DNA of 64,000 nucleotides from Nitrospinaceae bacterium (GCA_029261405.1 JAJDBK010000011.1:1-64000); one strand, 5' to 3'; counted from the stretch's first letter, positions 16,652 to 24,394 are shown. Program-made: numbers and translations. The notes: generated by a model from the letters alone, not told the origin.

Positions 16652-17443
16652 TCAGTTGTTCTGACTGTTCGCAGGTTTCGATTCGCTCTTTGTTCCCGTA
16701 TCAGGAGGGGGGCCGTTGAGCATGAACGGGGCTGAATTGGCCCAGTCTGTGTCGAAATCCCATAGGGCGAGAAAAAACAGGATGTAGTTAAATGGCGGAA
16801 TCAGCTTGATCGATTTCATCTCGCATCGGACCCTTACATAATAAACACCATCCAGGGGCAATCCCTCTTCGACTCCAAGATCGATACTCTCCAGATGTGT
16901 CATCCAGTTTCTCAGCACATTTATGTCGTCTATAACGTCGTAATCATCATCCCTCTTCCCGGAAGAGGCCGGGGTCGCAGGATCGTTATTCGGGGGGGTA
17001 TCTTTTTCAGCGTTGGTCGGCTCGCTTTTGTCTTCTTTTTCCGGCTTCGCTTCACCTTTTTGGGCGATCCTCAGCAGTTCGGCTGTGAAATCGATATCAC
17101 CATCGTCCTCGGCTCGTTTCTCCCAGACAAGATACTGTTTTTTGATGGTGTCGTATTTGACCATCCGTTTTATGGCAAGCTCTCTTTCGGTCTTGTTCCA
17201 GATGACGGAGCGGTTTCTTATAAGTTTTAAAAAGTAGGTGAAAGTAACCGGCGCTCCCGATTCGAGAGCTTCCAGGATCTCTTCGGAAAAAGCCCCTTCG
17301 ATTTTGGAGGAGACGAGGATCTGCGATATCGAGCCTTTTTCACGAACGACATCGAGGACATAAGCGTCATCGGCGAAGACGGTACCCGGATTAAGGGTGG
17401 TCAGGGATAAAAAGAGAGCCGGGAAAAAGAGAGCCGCTTTCAA
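16652..17443 (-). CDS. DUF4390-like secreted protein upstream of ntrY
   Basis: 263 residues. A signal peptide covers residues 1-24 (LFFPALFLSLTTLNPGTVFA). The core has VLVSSKIEGAFSEEILEALESGAPVTFTYFLKLIR-like family features: a ligand of beta strands with a conserved G-x-P-V-x-F segment. An acidic, Pro/Asp-rich insert follows (about 130-165), then a second conserved part (DGVYYVRVRCEMKSIKLIPP). DUF4390 proteins commonly precede NtrY kinases and may act as a periplasmic partner; their function is not established. Probably first gene of the envelope operon. Confidence 0.7.
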   Translation of the reverse strand: MKAALFFPALFLSLTTLNPGTVFADDAYVLDVVREKGSISQILVSSKIEGAFSEEILEALESGAPVTFTYFLKLIRNRSVIWNKTERELAIKRMVKYDTIKKQYLVWEKRAEDDGDIDFTAELLRIAQKGEAKPEKEDKSEPTNAEKDTPPNNDPATPASSGKRDDDYDVIDDINVLRNWMTHLESIDLGVEEGLPLDGVYYVRVRCEMKSIKLIPPFNYILFFLALWDFDTDWANSAPFMLNGPPPDTGTKSESKPANSQNN

Positions 17444-17586
17444 TGCGAAGCCTTGACAAGTTCAACCATGCCGCAAATCTGTCCTATCTTCGGTGGCCCA
17501 CATAAAAAAGAACTTGATTTGTCCATATATCCCACTGTTAGCGCCAACGAATTTTCTCTTATCAACGGTGACAGTATACCTTTAAA

Positions 17587-17601
17587 CCGCTCTAAAAGCG
17601 G
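17587..17601 (-). terminator. Weak intrinsic terminator after the carbonic anhydrase gene
   Basis: CCGCT (17587-17591) pairs with AGCGG (17597-17601). On the minus strand the hairpin is followed by TTTAAA. It lies about 20 bp beyond the stop at 17623. The stem has five base pairs, so efficiency is uncertain. Confidence 0.35.
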
Positions 17602-17622
17602 AAAGAAGAATAATTCATAGCC

Positions 17623-18258
17623 TTATTTACATGCGGGGCAGTTGACAAGGGTTATCTCCCTTCCTTTGTTATCCTGGATCGGTCGATTGTTCCCTCCGAA
17701 GATTTCCAGGAGCTTGTCTACAGACGATTCTGATACGGTTTGCACTTCGGTCATAACGTTCCAGCTCACACCTTCAGTGCGCGGCGGGGTGGTGAGTGAA
17801 CCTGCGAAATGGTAATAAGAACGGACCGGGGGCAATAAAAATGTTGCGTCCACCATCACACCCTCGACTATACGCTCCTCTCCTATATTGTCCGGGACAT
17901 TCTCGAATACAGGGTTTACAACCCTATTATGACCACCGCTCCGGAAGTGCAACCCGATTACAACCAAATTGTCATTCGCGTTGGAGTGGACGAGGTGCGC
18001 TTCCATGGCAAAAGAGAGACCATCGACGGTATTCTCCGAAGGGGAGTGGAAGTGGAACTGTTCAAGTTCAAACCTGGCGCCATCAATTGTAATATAACTG
18101 CCGGGATCGTAGTTGGCCTGAATTGTGTAGCCGTTGTTTATGATTTTCAGTTTTGACGGTTTGTAGAAAAACTGAAAATCGCAGGTTCCCGTTGTGTAAG
18201 GTCCGGTGATATTGATCGGCGCCTGAATGGATGTTTTTCCGCAACTAGTTGATATCAT
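17623..18258 (-). CDS. Alpha-type carbonic anhydrase, N-terminally truncated
   Basis: 211 residues. The three zinc ligands are present: both His of QFHFHSPSE and the His of EAHLVH. The substrate-loop Thr lies in SLTTPPR. The frame starts almost directly at the Cys-Gly...PINI segment. The signal peptide and the roughly 30 residues that normally precede it are missing, and the frame is closed upstream before any other start. Two further departures: the proton-shuttle His (family NNGH) is Tyr in NNGYTIQ, and the Cys of the usual TTPPC disulfide is Arg. Such enzymes are normally periplasmic; this one would be cytosolic or is a decaying gene. Confidence 0.75.
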   Translation of the reverse strand: MISTSCGKTSIQAPINITGPYTTGTCDFQFFYKPSKLKIINNGYTIQANYDPGSYITIDGARFELEQFHFHSPSENTVDGLSFAMEAHLVHSNANDNLVVIGLHFRSGGHNRVVNPVFENVPDNIGEERIVEGVMVDATFLLPPVRSYYHFAGSLTTPPRTEGVSWNVMTEVQTVSESSVDKLLEIFGGNNRPIQDNKGREITLVNCPACK

Positions 18259-18350
18259 GTCTCTTGTAAAAAAAATAACCTTTTGTTGTTGTTGCGCTGG
18301 CTTTGTCAGCGGGTAATTTTACATGAAACCTGAGAAGCTTCGTAACTTTT

Positions 18351-18378
18351 TTGTCACGGTTGCGTCTTACGCTATAAT
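18351..18378 (+). promoter_or_regulatory. Near-consensus sigma-70 promoter ahead of the RND remnant
   Basis: -35 TTGTCA (18351-18356), 16-bp spacer, perfect -10 TATAAT (18373-18378), then an AAGGGGA Shine-Dalgarno and ATG at 18399. By sequence it is the closest match to consensus I found, yet it drives only an 87-codon gene remnant. Confidence 0.65.
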
Positions 18379-18398
18379 ATAAACGCAAGGGGAAAAGC

Positions 18399-18662
18399 AT
18401 GAAACAGTTTGAAACAGATTTCGCCCACTGGGTGGTCAGCCGCCGTTGGTTGGTTCTGGTCGGAATTGTGGTCGATGACACCGTACATTTCATGAGCAAA
18501 TACCTGCTGGCGCGTCGTGAGAACGGGCTTGATCCGGCTGATGCGGTCCGTTATTCGTTCAGCGCGGTGGGAACGGCAATGTGGGTCACAACGTTGGCGT
18601 TGGCTCTCGACTTTCTTTTCCTGCCACTGTTGTTAATGAAAATTGATGGCGGAAAAAGGTAA
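18399..18662 (+). pseudogene. RND (MMPL/HAE3-like) exporter remnant with two in-frame internal deletions
   Basis: 87 residues. The first 20 (FETDFAHWVVSRRWLVLV) match the cytoplasmic start and first membrane entry of an RND exporter. The frame then jumps to GIVVDDTVHFMSKYLLARRE...VGTAMWVTTL, from the C-terminal membrane half where IxxDDTVHF is a hallmark. It then jumps again to ALALDFLFLPLLLM, the last helix. About 90% of a roughly 800-residue protein is missing, yet the frame, promoter, ribosome-binding site and stop are intact. It may be expressed as a small membrane peptide, but is most simply a deletion relic. Confidence 0.7.
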
Positions 18663-18715
18663 AGATAGAGAAAATTACGCCGAAATTATAAGGTAGGAGA
18701 AAGGAGTCCTGATTT

Positions 18716-19591
18716 ATGGATATTCGCGGTTTTGGAGCGATGTCAGAATCGGTACGAACGGTCACCGGTTTGCGGTCATCAAGCGACAAGACCAATGGTA
18801 GTCCCGCGCCAACGGTAGACAACCTTATCCCGGAGTCAGGCCCTCTCTCCGACTTGAAAGAGGATATCAGCCAGTGGGCCGACCGGAGGAGCAGTGGAGT
18901 CAAGGTTCTGCTGAAAACCCTTGGAGTTGAGGAGTCCGACTCTGAAATTAAAAGAGATGAAGAGTCGGACGACACTTCGGCTACTTCTAAAAATTCCCCT
19001 CCGCCACATGAAGGAGAGCCGCCGGAGTCTATCTCTCTGCAGGTGAGCGCCACCCGCACCGAAAACGCTGAAATCGTTGCCGAAGAGACCGTATCCGACC
19101 CGTTGATGTTCGATCTTGACGGGAATGGATCAATATCCACCACCGGCGTTGATGCAGGATTAAACTTCGATATCGACGGGGATGGTACTGCGGAGAAGAG
19201 CAGTTTCGTCGGCGGCAACGACGCTATTCTGGCTTACGACAAAAACGGCAACGGTGTTCTCGATTCCGGCAGAGAGCTTTTCGGCGACCAGAACGGCGCC
19301 GCCAACGGTTACGCGGAGCTGTCGATATACGACTCGAACGCCGATGGAAGGATAGATTCGACCGACCCGATATTCGACAAACTGCGGCTGGTAAAGAACA
19401 GGGGAGCGGACACTTTTGACATGAGCAACGCGCAGTCATTGAGGGATGTGGGCATATCCTCCATTGATCTAACCTACAGGAACGTTGCCGGGGAGACCGG
19501 CGCAGGCGACAAAGTGGCGCAAGCGGGATCATATACCAGAACAGATGGCTCTGAAGGGGCGACCTGCGACATTTTGCTGAAAAACCGATAG
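18716..19591 (+). CDS. EF-hand/RTX-like calcium-binding protein fragment or small secreted protein
   Basis: 291 residues without a signal peptide. Residues 1-125 are low-complexity, Ser/Glu/Asp-rich. From about 127 it matches the calcium-binding module found near the ends of large type I-secreted RTX proteins. It contains DPLMFDLDGNGS, FDIDGDGT, YDKNGNGVLDSGRELFGD and YDSNADGRIDSTD, i.e. four DxDxxG or EF-hand-type loops at about 133, 152, 175 and 206. No RTX nonapeptide array and no type I exporter genes are nearby. AGGAGAAAGGAG precedes the ATG. It may be a stand-alone calcium-dependent protein or a piece of a larger adhesin. Confidence 0.65.
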   Translation: MDIRGFGAMSESVRTVTGLRSSSDKTNGSPAPTVDNLIPESGPLSDLKEDISQWADRRSSGVKVLLKTLGVEESDSEIKRDEESDDTSATSKNSPPPHEGEPPESISLQVSATRTENAEIVAEETVSDPLMFDLDGNGSISTTGVDAGLNFDIDGDGTAEKSSFVGGNDAILAYDKNGNGVLDSGRELFGDQNGAANGYAELSIYDSNADGRIDSTDPIFDKLRLVKNRGADTFDMSNAQSLRDVGISSIDLTYRNVAGETGAGDKVAQAGSYTRTDGSEGATCDILLKNR

Positions 19592-19600
19592 CCGGTTTCG

Positions 19601-20281
19601 ATGCGCCTGATACCGAAAATCGTAAGAGATATAAGCCTCGTGGAGTGGATGATCATTATCGGGGTGATTTCTGCGATATATTTCCTGATCGTGGCGCCAC
19701 AATACAAAAGTATGCGTATCGCCTACGAATGTGCAAATTCAAAAAACGATCTTAAATCCTTTGCGGTGGAGCAGGGGAGGCGTTTTGACAAGACCGGACG
19801 GTACGCGAAGAGCCTGGAGGCTCTCCCCGGTTTTCGACCCTCAAAAAATGTGTCGATCATAATTGAAAAAACCAACAATGATTCGTATGTGACAAAGGCT
19901 GTAAACCCGGAGTGTAAAAAGCTGGTCAACTGGTTTTATGGTGATCTTGCGGTCGAATACAGGCGGGACTCCGCCGCAATGGATCTGATTAAATATGTAA
20001 CGGCGGGGGATACCCGAAAAGTATCAGAACTTCTTGATAATGGAGCTGATATTAATCACCGGAACTGGGCCAATGACACCCCCCTGATGGTCTCTATCGA
20101 GAGTGGACGTATCGAGAGTCTGCGACCCGATATGGTGAAACTACTGCTTTTACGAGGGGCGGATGATAATGGCGCAAAACCGTCTTTCACTCCGTTCGAT
20201 GTCGCACTGTTGTACAAAAGGGATGGGATTATCCCGACATTAAAAGAGGCGGTGGGTGTATTGGGCAAGAAGCCGGATTAA
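19601..20281 (+). CDS. Pilin-like N-terminus fused to ankyrin repeats
   Basis: 226 residues. Residues 11-35 (ISLVEWMIIIGVISAIYFLI) resemble a type IV pilin/pseudopilin N-terminal helix with Glu at +5. The following VAPQYKSMRIAYECANSKNDLKSF also fits the pilin helix. The Gly at -1 needed by prepilin peptidase is Asp, so it may stay as an uncleaved membrane anchor. From about 130 two or three ankyrin repeats follow (AGDTRKVSELLDNGADINHRN..., DMVKLLLLRGADDNGAKPSFTPFDVA). It starts nine bases after the EF-hand gene stop, so the two are probably co-expressed. Function unknown. Confidence 0.6.
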   Translation: MRLIPKIVRDISLVEWMIIIGVISAIYFLIVAPQYKSMRIAYECANSKNDLKSFAVEQGRRFDKTGRYAKSLEALPGFRPSKNVSIIIEKTNNDSYVTKAVNPECKKLVNWFYGDLAVEYRRDSAAMDLIKYVTAGDTRKVSELLDNGADINHRNWANDTPLMVSIESGRIESLRPDMVKLLLLRGADDNGAKPSFTPFDVALLYKRDGIIPTLKEAVGVLGKKPD

Positions 20282-20291
20282 GATAGCGGGG

Positions 20292-21041
20292 TTACAGAGC
20301 CAGAAATTTTTCCGCTCGCATCTTTCTTCTTACATGAACGCCGACCAGCTCTTTTACCATCATGTTGATTTCCGCCATGAGTGGTTGTGAAACTCCGAGT
20401 CGATGCAACCTGTCAGAAGGGAGGTTAAGACTTTTTTCGAGGAGTTTTAAGGCGCCCTGACTGATTTTACCGGTTCCGTTACCATATCTGTAGCAGGAGC
20501 CACAGATAGCGCCACCCTTAACCGCGTCAAAACCGCTCTTCCGGCCTGTCACCCCTCCGCACGACACACATCTGTCGAGTATCGGTCTGTACCCGGCCAA
20601 CGCGAGATATTTCAGCTCGAAAAGACGTAACAGAAGATCGAGTCTCGTTTTATTGTTCTCTTTTGTGAGACCGACCCAGAAATCGAGCAGGGTGGAAAAA
20701 CCGGTCGAGTTAGCCTCCTTGCCGACTTCAATAGCGTCCACAAACTCCACCGACGCAAAAGCCCGGTTAATCTTGTCAAAATCGTTTCGCAGATTAAGGA
20801 AAGGCTCCGTTATATCCAGGCCGTTGAGACTGTAAAGGTCGGTGGTCTCTTTCCCGAACCAGATGGCGTTTGCCAGGATGAAAGGCTCCAGCCGCCCGCC
20901 GAACCTGCTTTTGGTCTTGAGGGCGCCTTTTACTACCGCTTTGATCTTGCCGTATCGGCTGGTGAACAGGGTGACAATAAGATCCGCCTCACCGAATCTG
21001 GTCCTTTTAAGGGTCAGGGCCGGGGAGTTATACAAGGGCAT
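20292..21041 (-). CDS. recO: DNA repair protein RecO
   Basis: Recombination mediator that works with RecR to load RecA at gaps. 249 residues. The N-terminal OB fold opens LYNSPALTLKRTRFGEADLI, with KGALKTKSRFGGRLEPF. A helical domain with four zinc-ligand cysteines (CVSCGG and CGSC) lies around 155-180. It follows era on the same strand, a common pair, but the two are separated by a 164-bp MITE-like element. Confidence 0.94.
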   Translation of the reverse strand: MPLYNSPALTLKRTRFGEADLIVTLFTSRYGKIKAVVKGALKTKSRFGGRLEPFILANAIWFGKETTDLYSLNGLDITEPFLNLRNDFDKINRAFASVEFVDAIEVGKEANSTGFSTLLDFWVGLTKENNKTRLDLLLRLFELKYLALAGYRPILDRCVSCGGVTGRKSGFDAVKGGAICGSCYRYGNGTGKISQGALKLLEKSLNLPSDRLHRLGVSQPLMAEINMMVKELVGVHVRRKMRAEKFLAL

Positions 21042-21057
21042 CTGGAATTATCCGGCC

Positions 21058-21221
21058 AGGAGTCTGTCGGACTTAGAGGTTCATTAGCGAAAAAGTCTGG
21101 TTTTGAGTCAGATTTATTGCACTTTTGAGGTGAATAGTGAACCTATTCGCCGAAAAAGGGCGGAAAATCTGGCCAAAACCGGGCTTTTGTAGCAGAATCA
21201 TTCTAAGTCCGACAGGCTCCT
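21058..21221. mobile_element. MITE-like element, copy A (between era and recO)
   Basis: 164 bp bounded by 19-bp terminal inverted repeats (AGGAGTCTGTCGGACTTAG at 21058-21076; CTAAGTCCGACAGGCTCCT at 21203-21221) with one mismatch. It carries no open frame. A central hairpin has stem GGTGAATAG (21129-21137) and CTATTCGCC (21143-21151). Its reverse complement aligns along its whole length with 51320-51483, roughly four positions in five matching by eye. One end overlaps the era stop codon. It looks non-autonomous; no transposase with matching ends is in the window. Confidence 0.8.
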
Positions 21222-22110
21222 AGTCACCGTAGCCAAAATCGTTCAACCGGCTGTCACTATCGGTCCATTTCCGTTTCACCCGAACGTTAAGGTCGAGGAA
21301 AACTTTGGTTTGCAACCTGTATTCAAGGTCTTTGCGGGCCGCCTCACCGATGGTTTTAAGGGTCGCCCCTTTTTTACCGATGACCATGCCCTTGTGGGAG
21401 TCGCGGTTAAGAATGATTGAGGCGGTAATGGAGGTCACACCGTTCTCCCGGTCGATCACCTCTTCCACCAGTACCGCAGTCGAGTAGGGAAGTTCATCGT
21501 GCAGGAACAAAAAGATCTTCTCCCGGATGATCTCGGCGAACATGAAACGTTCCGGCTGGTCGGTAGTCGTCTCCGCCGGATAGAACATCGGCCCTTCCGA
21601 AGCTCTGTCGGCGAGGAGTTTTACCAGCGTGTCGAGGTTCTCCCCGCTTCTGGCGCTTATCGGAACAACTTCGTCGAACTTGTTTTCGGCGGTCAGTCTG
21701 GTTATGAGATTGAGCAGAGCCTGTTTTTTAATCATATCGATCTTGTTAAGCAGGAGAAATCTGGGGGTTCTGGTCTCTCCTAACCTGTCGAGGGCGAATT
21801 TATCGGGTCTGATATCGGGACGTGACGCATCGCTTACAAATAGCTGTAGATCAGCGTCGGCTCCCGATTTCACCGATATGTTGGTCATGTAGCGGTTCAG
21901 CTTTGACCTTTCACGCATGACACCCGGAGTGTCCATGAAGACTATCTGTAGGTCGGGGCGGCTCATGACCCCGATAATACGGTTGCGGGTGGTCTGCGGT
22001 TTAGGGGAGGTTATGGCGACCTTGGCGCCTACAAGCTGGTTGACGAGAGTCGATTTCCCTACGTTGGGAGGCCCTACGACTGTGACAAAAGCGGATCGGA
22101 TAACTTTAAT
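21220..22110 (-). CDS. era: GTPase Era
   Basis: Ribosome-assembly GTPase that binds 16S rRNA. The G1 motif GPPNVGKST, switch region PKPQTTRNRI, G3 DTPGV, G4 NKID and a C-terminal KH domain (HKGMVIGKKGATLKTIGEAAR) are all present. The first ATG in frame (21966) lies after G1, so it cannot be the start. The frame is open upstream only to a TGA inside ccmC and has no ATG, GTG or TTG there. ATT at 22110, eight bases after AGGA, gives a normal 296-residue Era beginning MKVIRSAFVTVVG. The stop TAG uses two bases of the neighbouring MITE. It lies 10 bp below ccmC. Confidence 0.93.
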   Translation of the reverse strand: MKVIRSAFVTVVGPPNVGKSTLVNQLVGAKVAITSPKPQTTRNRIIGVMSRPDLQIVFMDTPGVMRERSKLNRYMTNISVKSGADADLQLFVSDASRPDIRPDKFALDRLGETRTPRFLLLNKIDMIKKQALLNLITRLTAENKFDEVVPISARSGENLDTLVKLLADRASEGPMFYPAETTTDQPERFMFAEIIREKIFLFLHDELPYSTAVLVEEVIDRENGVTSITASIILNRDSHKGMVIGKKGATLKTIGEAARKDLEYRLQTKVFLDLNVRVKRKWTDSDSRLNDFGYGD

Positions 22111-22120
22111 TCCTAAATTC

Positions 22121-22792
22121 CTATATTCTTTTGAGCTTCAACTCGTCCACCTTGGCCCTGAGATTCTCCAGACGTATACGCTGAATCAGGACGAGGGCGA
22201 AAAGAAGAAAAAATGTGACCATGCAAACCTGTAGCGCGGTTGCCATGTCGGGGTGAAGCTCCGGTTTCGGGGGATGGATGCCTCTCGACCAGAGCTGAAC
22301 GGACCAGTGGACCAGCGGCACGTCGGCGTACCCCACAATGCCCATGACAGCGGCGTATTTTGCCCGGAGAATTTCTTCGTCTACACGGCTTCTTAGAATG
22401 AGATAACCTACGAAGATCAGCCACAACACAAGCGAAGTAGTAAGCCTCGGATCCCATGTCCAGTAGGCGCCCCAGATCGGTTTACCCCAAAGCATCCCGG
22501 TGAGGATCGTAAGGGACGCCAGCAGAACACCAATCTCAGCTCCGCAGAGAGCGTATCGATCCCACTTCAGATCGCGTGTCCAGAGATAGCCTATCGATCC
22601 TGCGAATGTGACGAAAAATCCGACGTAACAGAGGATGGCTATCGGGACGTGGAAATAGAATATTTTTTGTGGCCATCCCATTACAGCCTCCATCGGCGCG
22701 TAGAAAAAGATCATGTAGATGGAGAGCAACATAAGTGGAAGGCCAAGCGCCACCAAGCCGTTTACCACAGCTCTCAAGGGAGCTTTTTTCAT
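22121..22792 (-). CDS. ccmC: Haem exporter/handling protein CcmC
   Basis: 223 residues with six membrane helices. The periplasmic tryptophan-rich WWD-type motif is WGKPIWGAYWTWDPRLT. Two flanking His residues that bind haem in the family lie in YFHVPIA and PLVHWSVQLW. CcmC loads haem onto CcmE for cytochrome c maturation. Its ATG overlaps the ccmD stop (ATGA). No ccmE or ccmF is in the window. The C-terminal helix (IQRIRLENLRAKVDELKLKR) is charged and cytosolic. Confidence 0.9.
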   Translation of the reverse strand: MKKAPLRAVVNGLVALGLPLMLLSIYMIFFYAPMEAVMGWPQKIFYFHVPIAILCYVGFFVTFAGSIGYLWTRDLKWDRYALCGAEIGVLLASLTILTGMLWGKPIWGAYWTWDPRLTTSLVLWLIFVGYLILRSRVDEEILRAKYAAVMGIVGYADVPLVHWSVQLWSRGIHPPKPELHPDMATALQVCMVTFFLLFALVLIQRIRLENLRAKVDELKLKRI

Positions 22793-22929
22793 GAATTATC
22801 GCCGCTTAAGTCGGATAGCTCCTTCTCCAGCCGCGCGAGTTTCATGTTTATAATGGCGATATATCCGTAAAAAAAGACCCAGATAATGGCGTATGTCGCC
22901 AAAACAAAATTCAATCCGAAACCGTCCAA
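22789..22929 (-). CDS. ccmD: CcmD-like small membrane protein
   Basis: 46 residues. It starts at TTG (22929), ten bases after GGGAG, and ends at a TGA overlapping the ccmC ATG. One membrane helix (FVLATYAIIWVFFYGYIAI) is followed by a charged helix KLARLEKELSDL. Size, topology and position between ccmB and ccmC are exactly those of CcmD, which couples CcmABC to CcmE. The family is too short for strong sequence evidence, so context decides. Confidence 0.8.
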   Translation of the reverse strand: MDGFGLNFVLATYAIIWVFFYGYIAIINMKLARLEKELSDLSGDNS

Positions 22930-22974
22930 ACTAAAATCAACTCCCGATAAACCCGCTATTAAGCGCAGGTGAAA

Positions 22975-23655
22975 TTACGATTCTTCGATGATGTTGTCGA
23001 ACACCATCCATGCGACCACCAAGTATACCACGTTGAATATCAGAAGAACCTTCATCCAGATCATCAACTGCTCAACAGGCTGGTTCATGATAAGCCCGCC
23101 GCTGAATTTGACCGCCGCTATAACGACCGGCGCCACTACAGGTAACAATAAAAGCGGCCCCATCATCTCTCTGGCCCGAAGGTTTACCGAGATAGCGGCG
23201 ATGAGGGTTCCCACAGTGATAAAACCTGTGGCGCCAAGGAAAAACGATAATGCCTGCCAGAGAGGTCGCTCCATAACATTGACGTTGTAGAGCAGGATGA
23301 ATATCGGCGTAATGATCGTCATGGTTGCGAGCATGAAAAGCAGGCTTGAGAGCATCTTGCCGAAGAATATTGCGCTACGGTCGATCGGCGCCAGCATCAG
23401 GGCCGACATGCAGTCTTCATCCTTTTCGTACATGAAACCCCGGTTCATGGTCAACGCGCCGGAAAAGAGAAACGCCACCCACAAGACACCCGCCGCCGAC
23501 TCACGAGCGTTTCCTTCCGCCATGTCGAATGCGAAGTTGAAAATCACCACAGTCAGGAGCGAGAACATAAACGTGGTCGATATGATCTCCTTGCCCCTGA
23601 TCTCCATCGACAGATCCTTGGCGACTATCGCTTTTACACCCTGGAAAAATGTCAT
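22975..23655 (-). CDS. ccmB: Haem exporter membrane subunit CcmB
   Basis: 226 residues, six membrane helices. It opens MTFFQGVKAIVAKDLSMEIR as in CcmB, with FAFDMAEGNARESAAGVLWVAFLFSG and a cytoplasmic ED-rich loop (EKDEDCMSALMLAPIDRS). The frame extends upstream to 23730 inside ccmA, but ATG 23655 is chosen: it starts at the family N-terminus one base after the ccmA stop, with GGAGG 14 bases upstream. It forms the permease of the CcmAB ABC complex. Confidence 0.92.
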   Translation of the reverse strand: MTFFQGVKAIVAKDLSMEIRGKEIISTTFMFSLLTVVIFNFAFDMAEGNARESAAGVLWVAFLFSGALTMNRGFMYEKDEDCMSALMLAPIDRSAIFFGKMLSSLLFMLATMTIITPIFILLYNVNVMERPLWQALSFFLGATGFITVGTLIAAISVNLRAREMMGPLLLLPVVAPVVIAAVKFSGGLIMNQPVEQLMIWMKVLLIFNVVYLVVAWMVFDNIIEES

Positions 23656-23656
23656 G

Positions 23657-24391
23657 TCAGTAGTGTTTACCTCCGACGATTGTAAAATACCTCTCCGTGA
23701 ACTCGTCCGGATTAAGGCCATCGGTATCACATGTCATGGCGATCTTCCCGGCCACCTGCACCACCACTCTCCGGCTGATGGCAAGCCCGACCCTGATGTT
23801 GTGAGTCACCATTATGAAGGTTTTTCTCTCGTCGTGAAGATGCGACAGCGTATCTTTTAATATCTCTGCGGCGTGCTGGTCGAGGCCGGTGAACGGTTCG
23901 TCGAGCAGTATGATATCGGGGTCGTGGACCAGCGCCCTGGCAATAGAGAGCCTCTGTTTCATGCCTCGCGAGAAGGTCGCAGTGATGTCGTCTGCGCGGG
24001 ATGTCAGCCCGACCCGTTTGAGCAGTGCATCGGCTTTCTCATCCGGGTCAGCGACTCCGTAGAGGCGGGCGAAAAAAAGAAGATTCTCCCTGGCGGAGAG
24101 CTGGGTGTAGGTCATGCTCTGGTGGGAGATATAACCGATCCGGTGTCTTATGGTTTCGCCATACTCGTACGTTACATCGGCGCCCTCCACTGAAAGGGAG
24201 CCTTCATCCGGTCTTATGAGTCCCGCCAGAATTCGAAACAGAGTCGTTTTCCCGGCGCCGTTCGGGCCGAAAATAACCACAGCGTCCCCTTGGTCGATTT
24301 TCAGGGATACACCGTTGACGGCGACAACCTTGCCGAACCGTTTTACGACATCCGTTACCTCGATCAGCGGGGCTGTGTTCCCGTCATTCAT
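23657..24391 (-). CDS. ccmA: Haem exporter ATP-binding subunit CcmA
   Basis: 244 residues. Walker A GPNGAGKTT, signature FSRGMKQRLSIARAL, Walker B IILLDEPF and an H-loop (VTHN) are present. It is the ATPase of CcmABCD, which drives release of holo-CcmE. It heads the ccmA-B-D-C run. The presence of era directly below, and of acetyltransferase genes directly above, means that no other cytochrome c genes accompany it here. Confidence 0.92.
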   Translation of the reverse strand: MNDGNTAPLIEVTDVVKRFGKVVAVNGVSLKIDQGDAVVIFGPNGAGKTTLFRILAGLIRPDEGSLSVEGADVTYEYGETIRHRIGYISHQSMTYTQLSARENLLFFARLYGVADPDEKADALLKRVGLTSRADDITATFSRGMKQRLSIARALVHDPDIILLDEPFTGLDQHAAEILKDTLSHLHDERKTFIMVTHNIRVGLAISRRVVVQVAGKIAMTCDTDGLNPDEFTERYFTIVGGKHY

Positions 24392-24394
24392 ATC

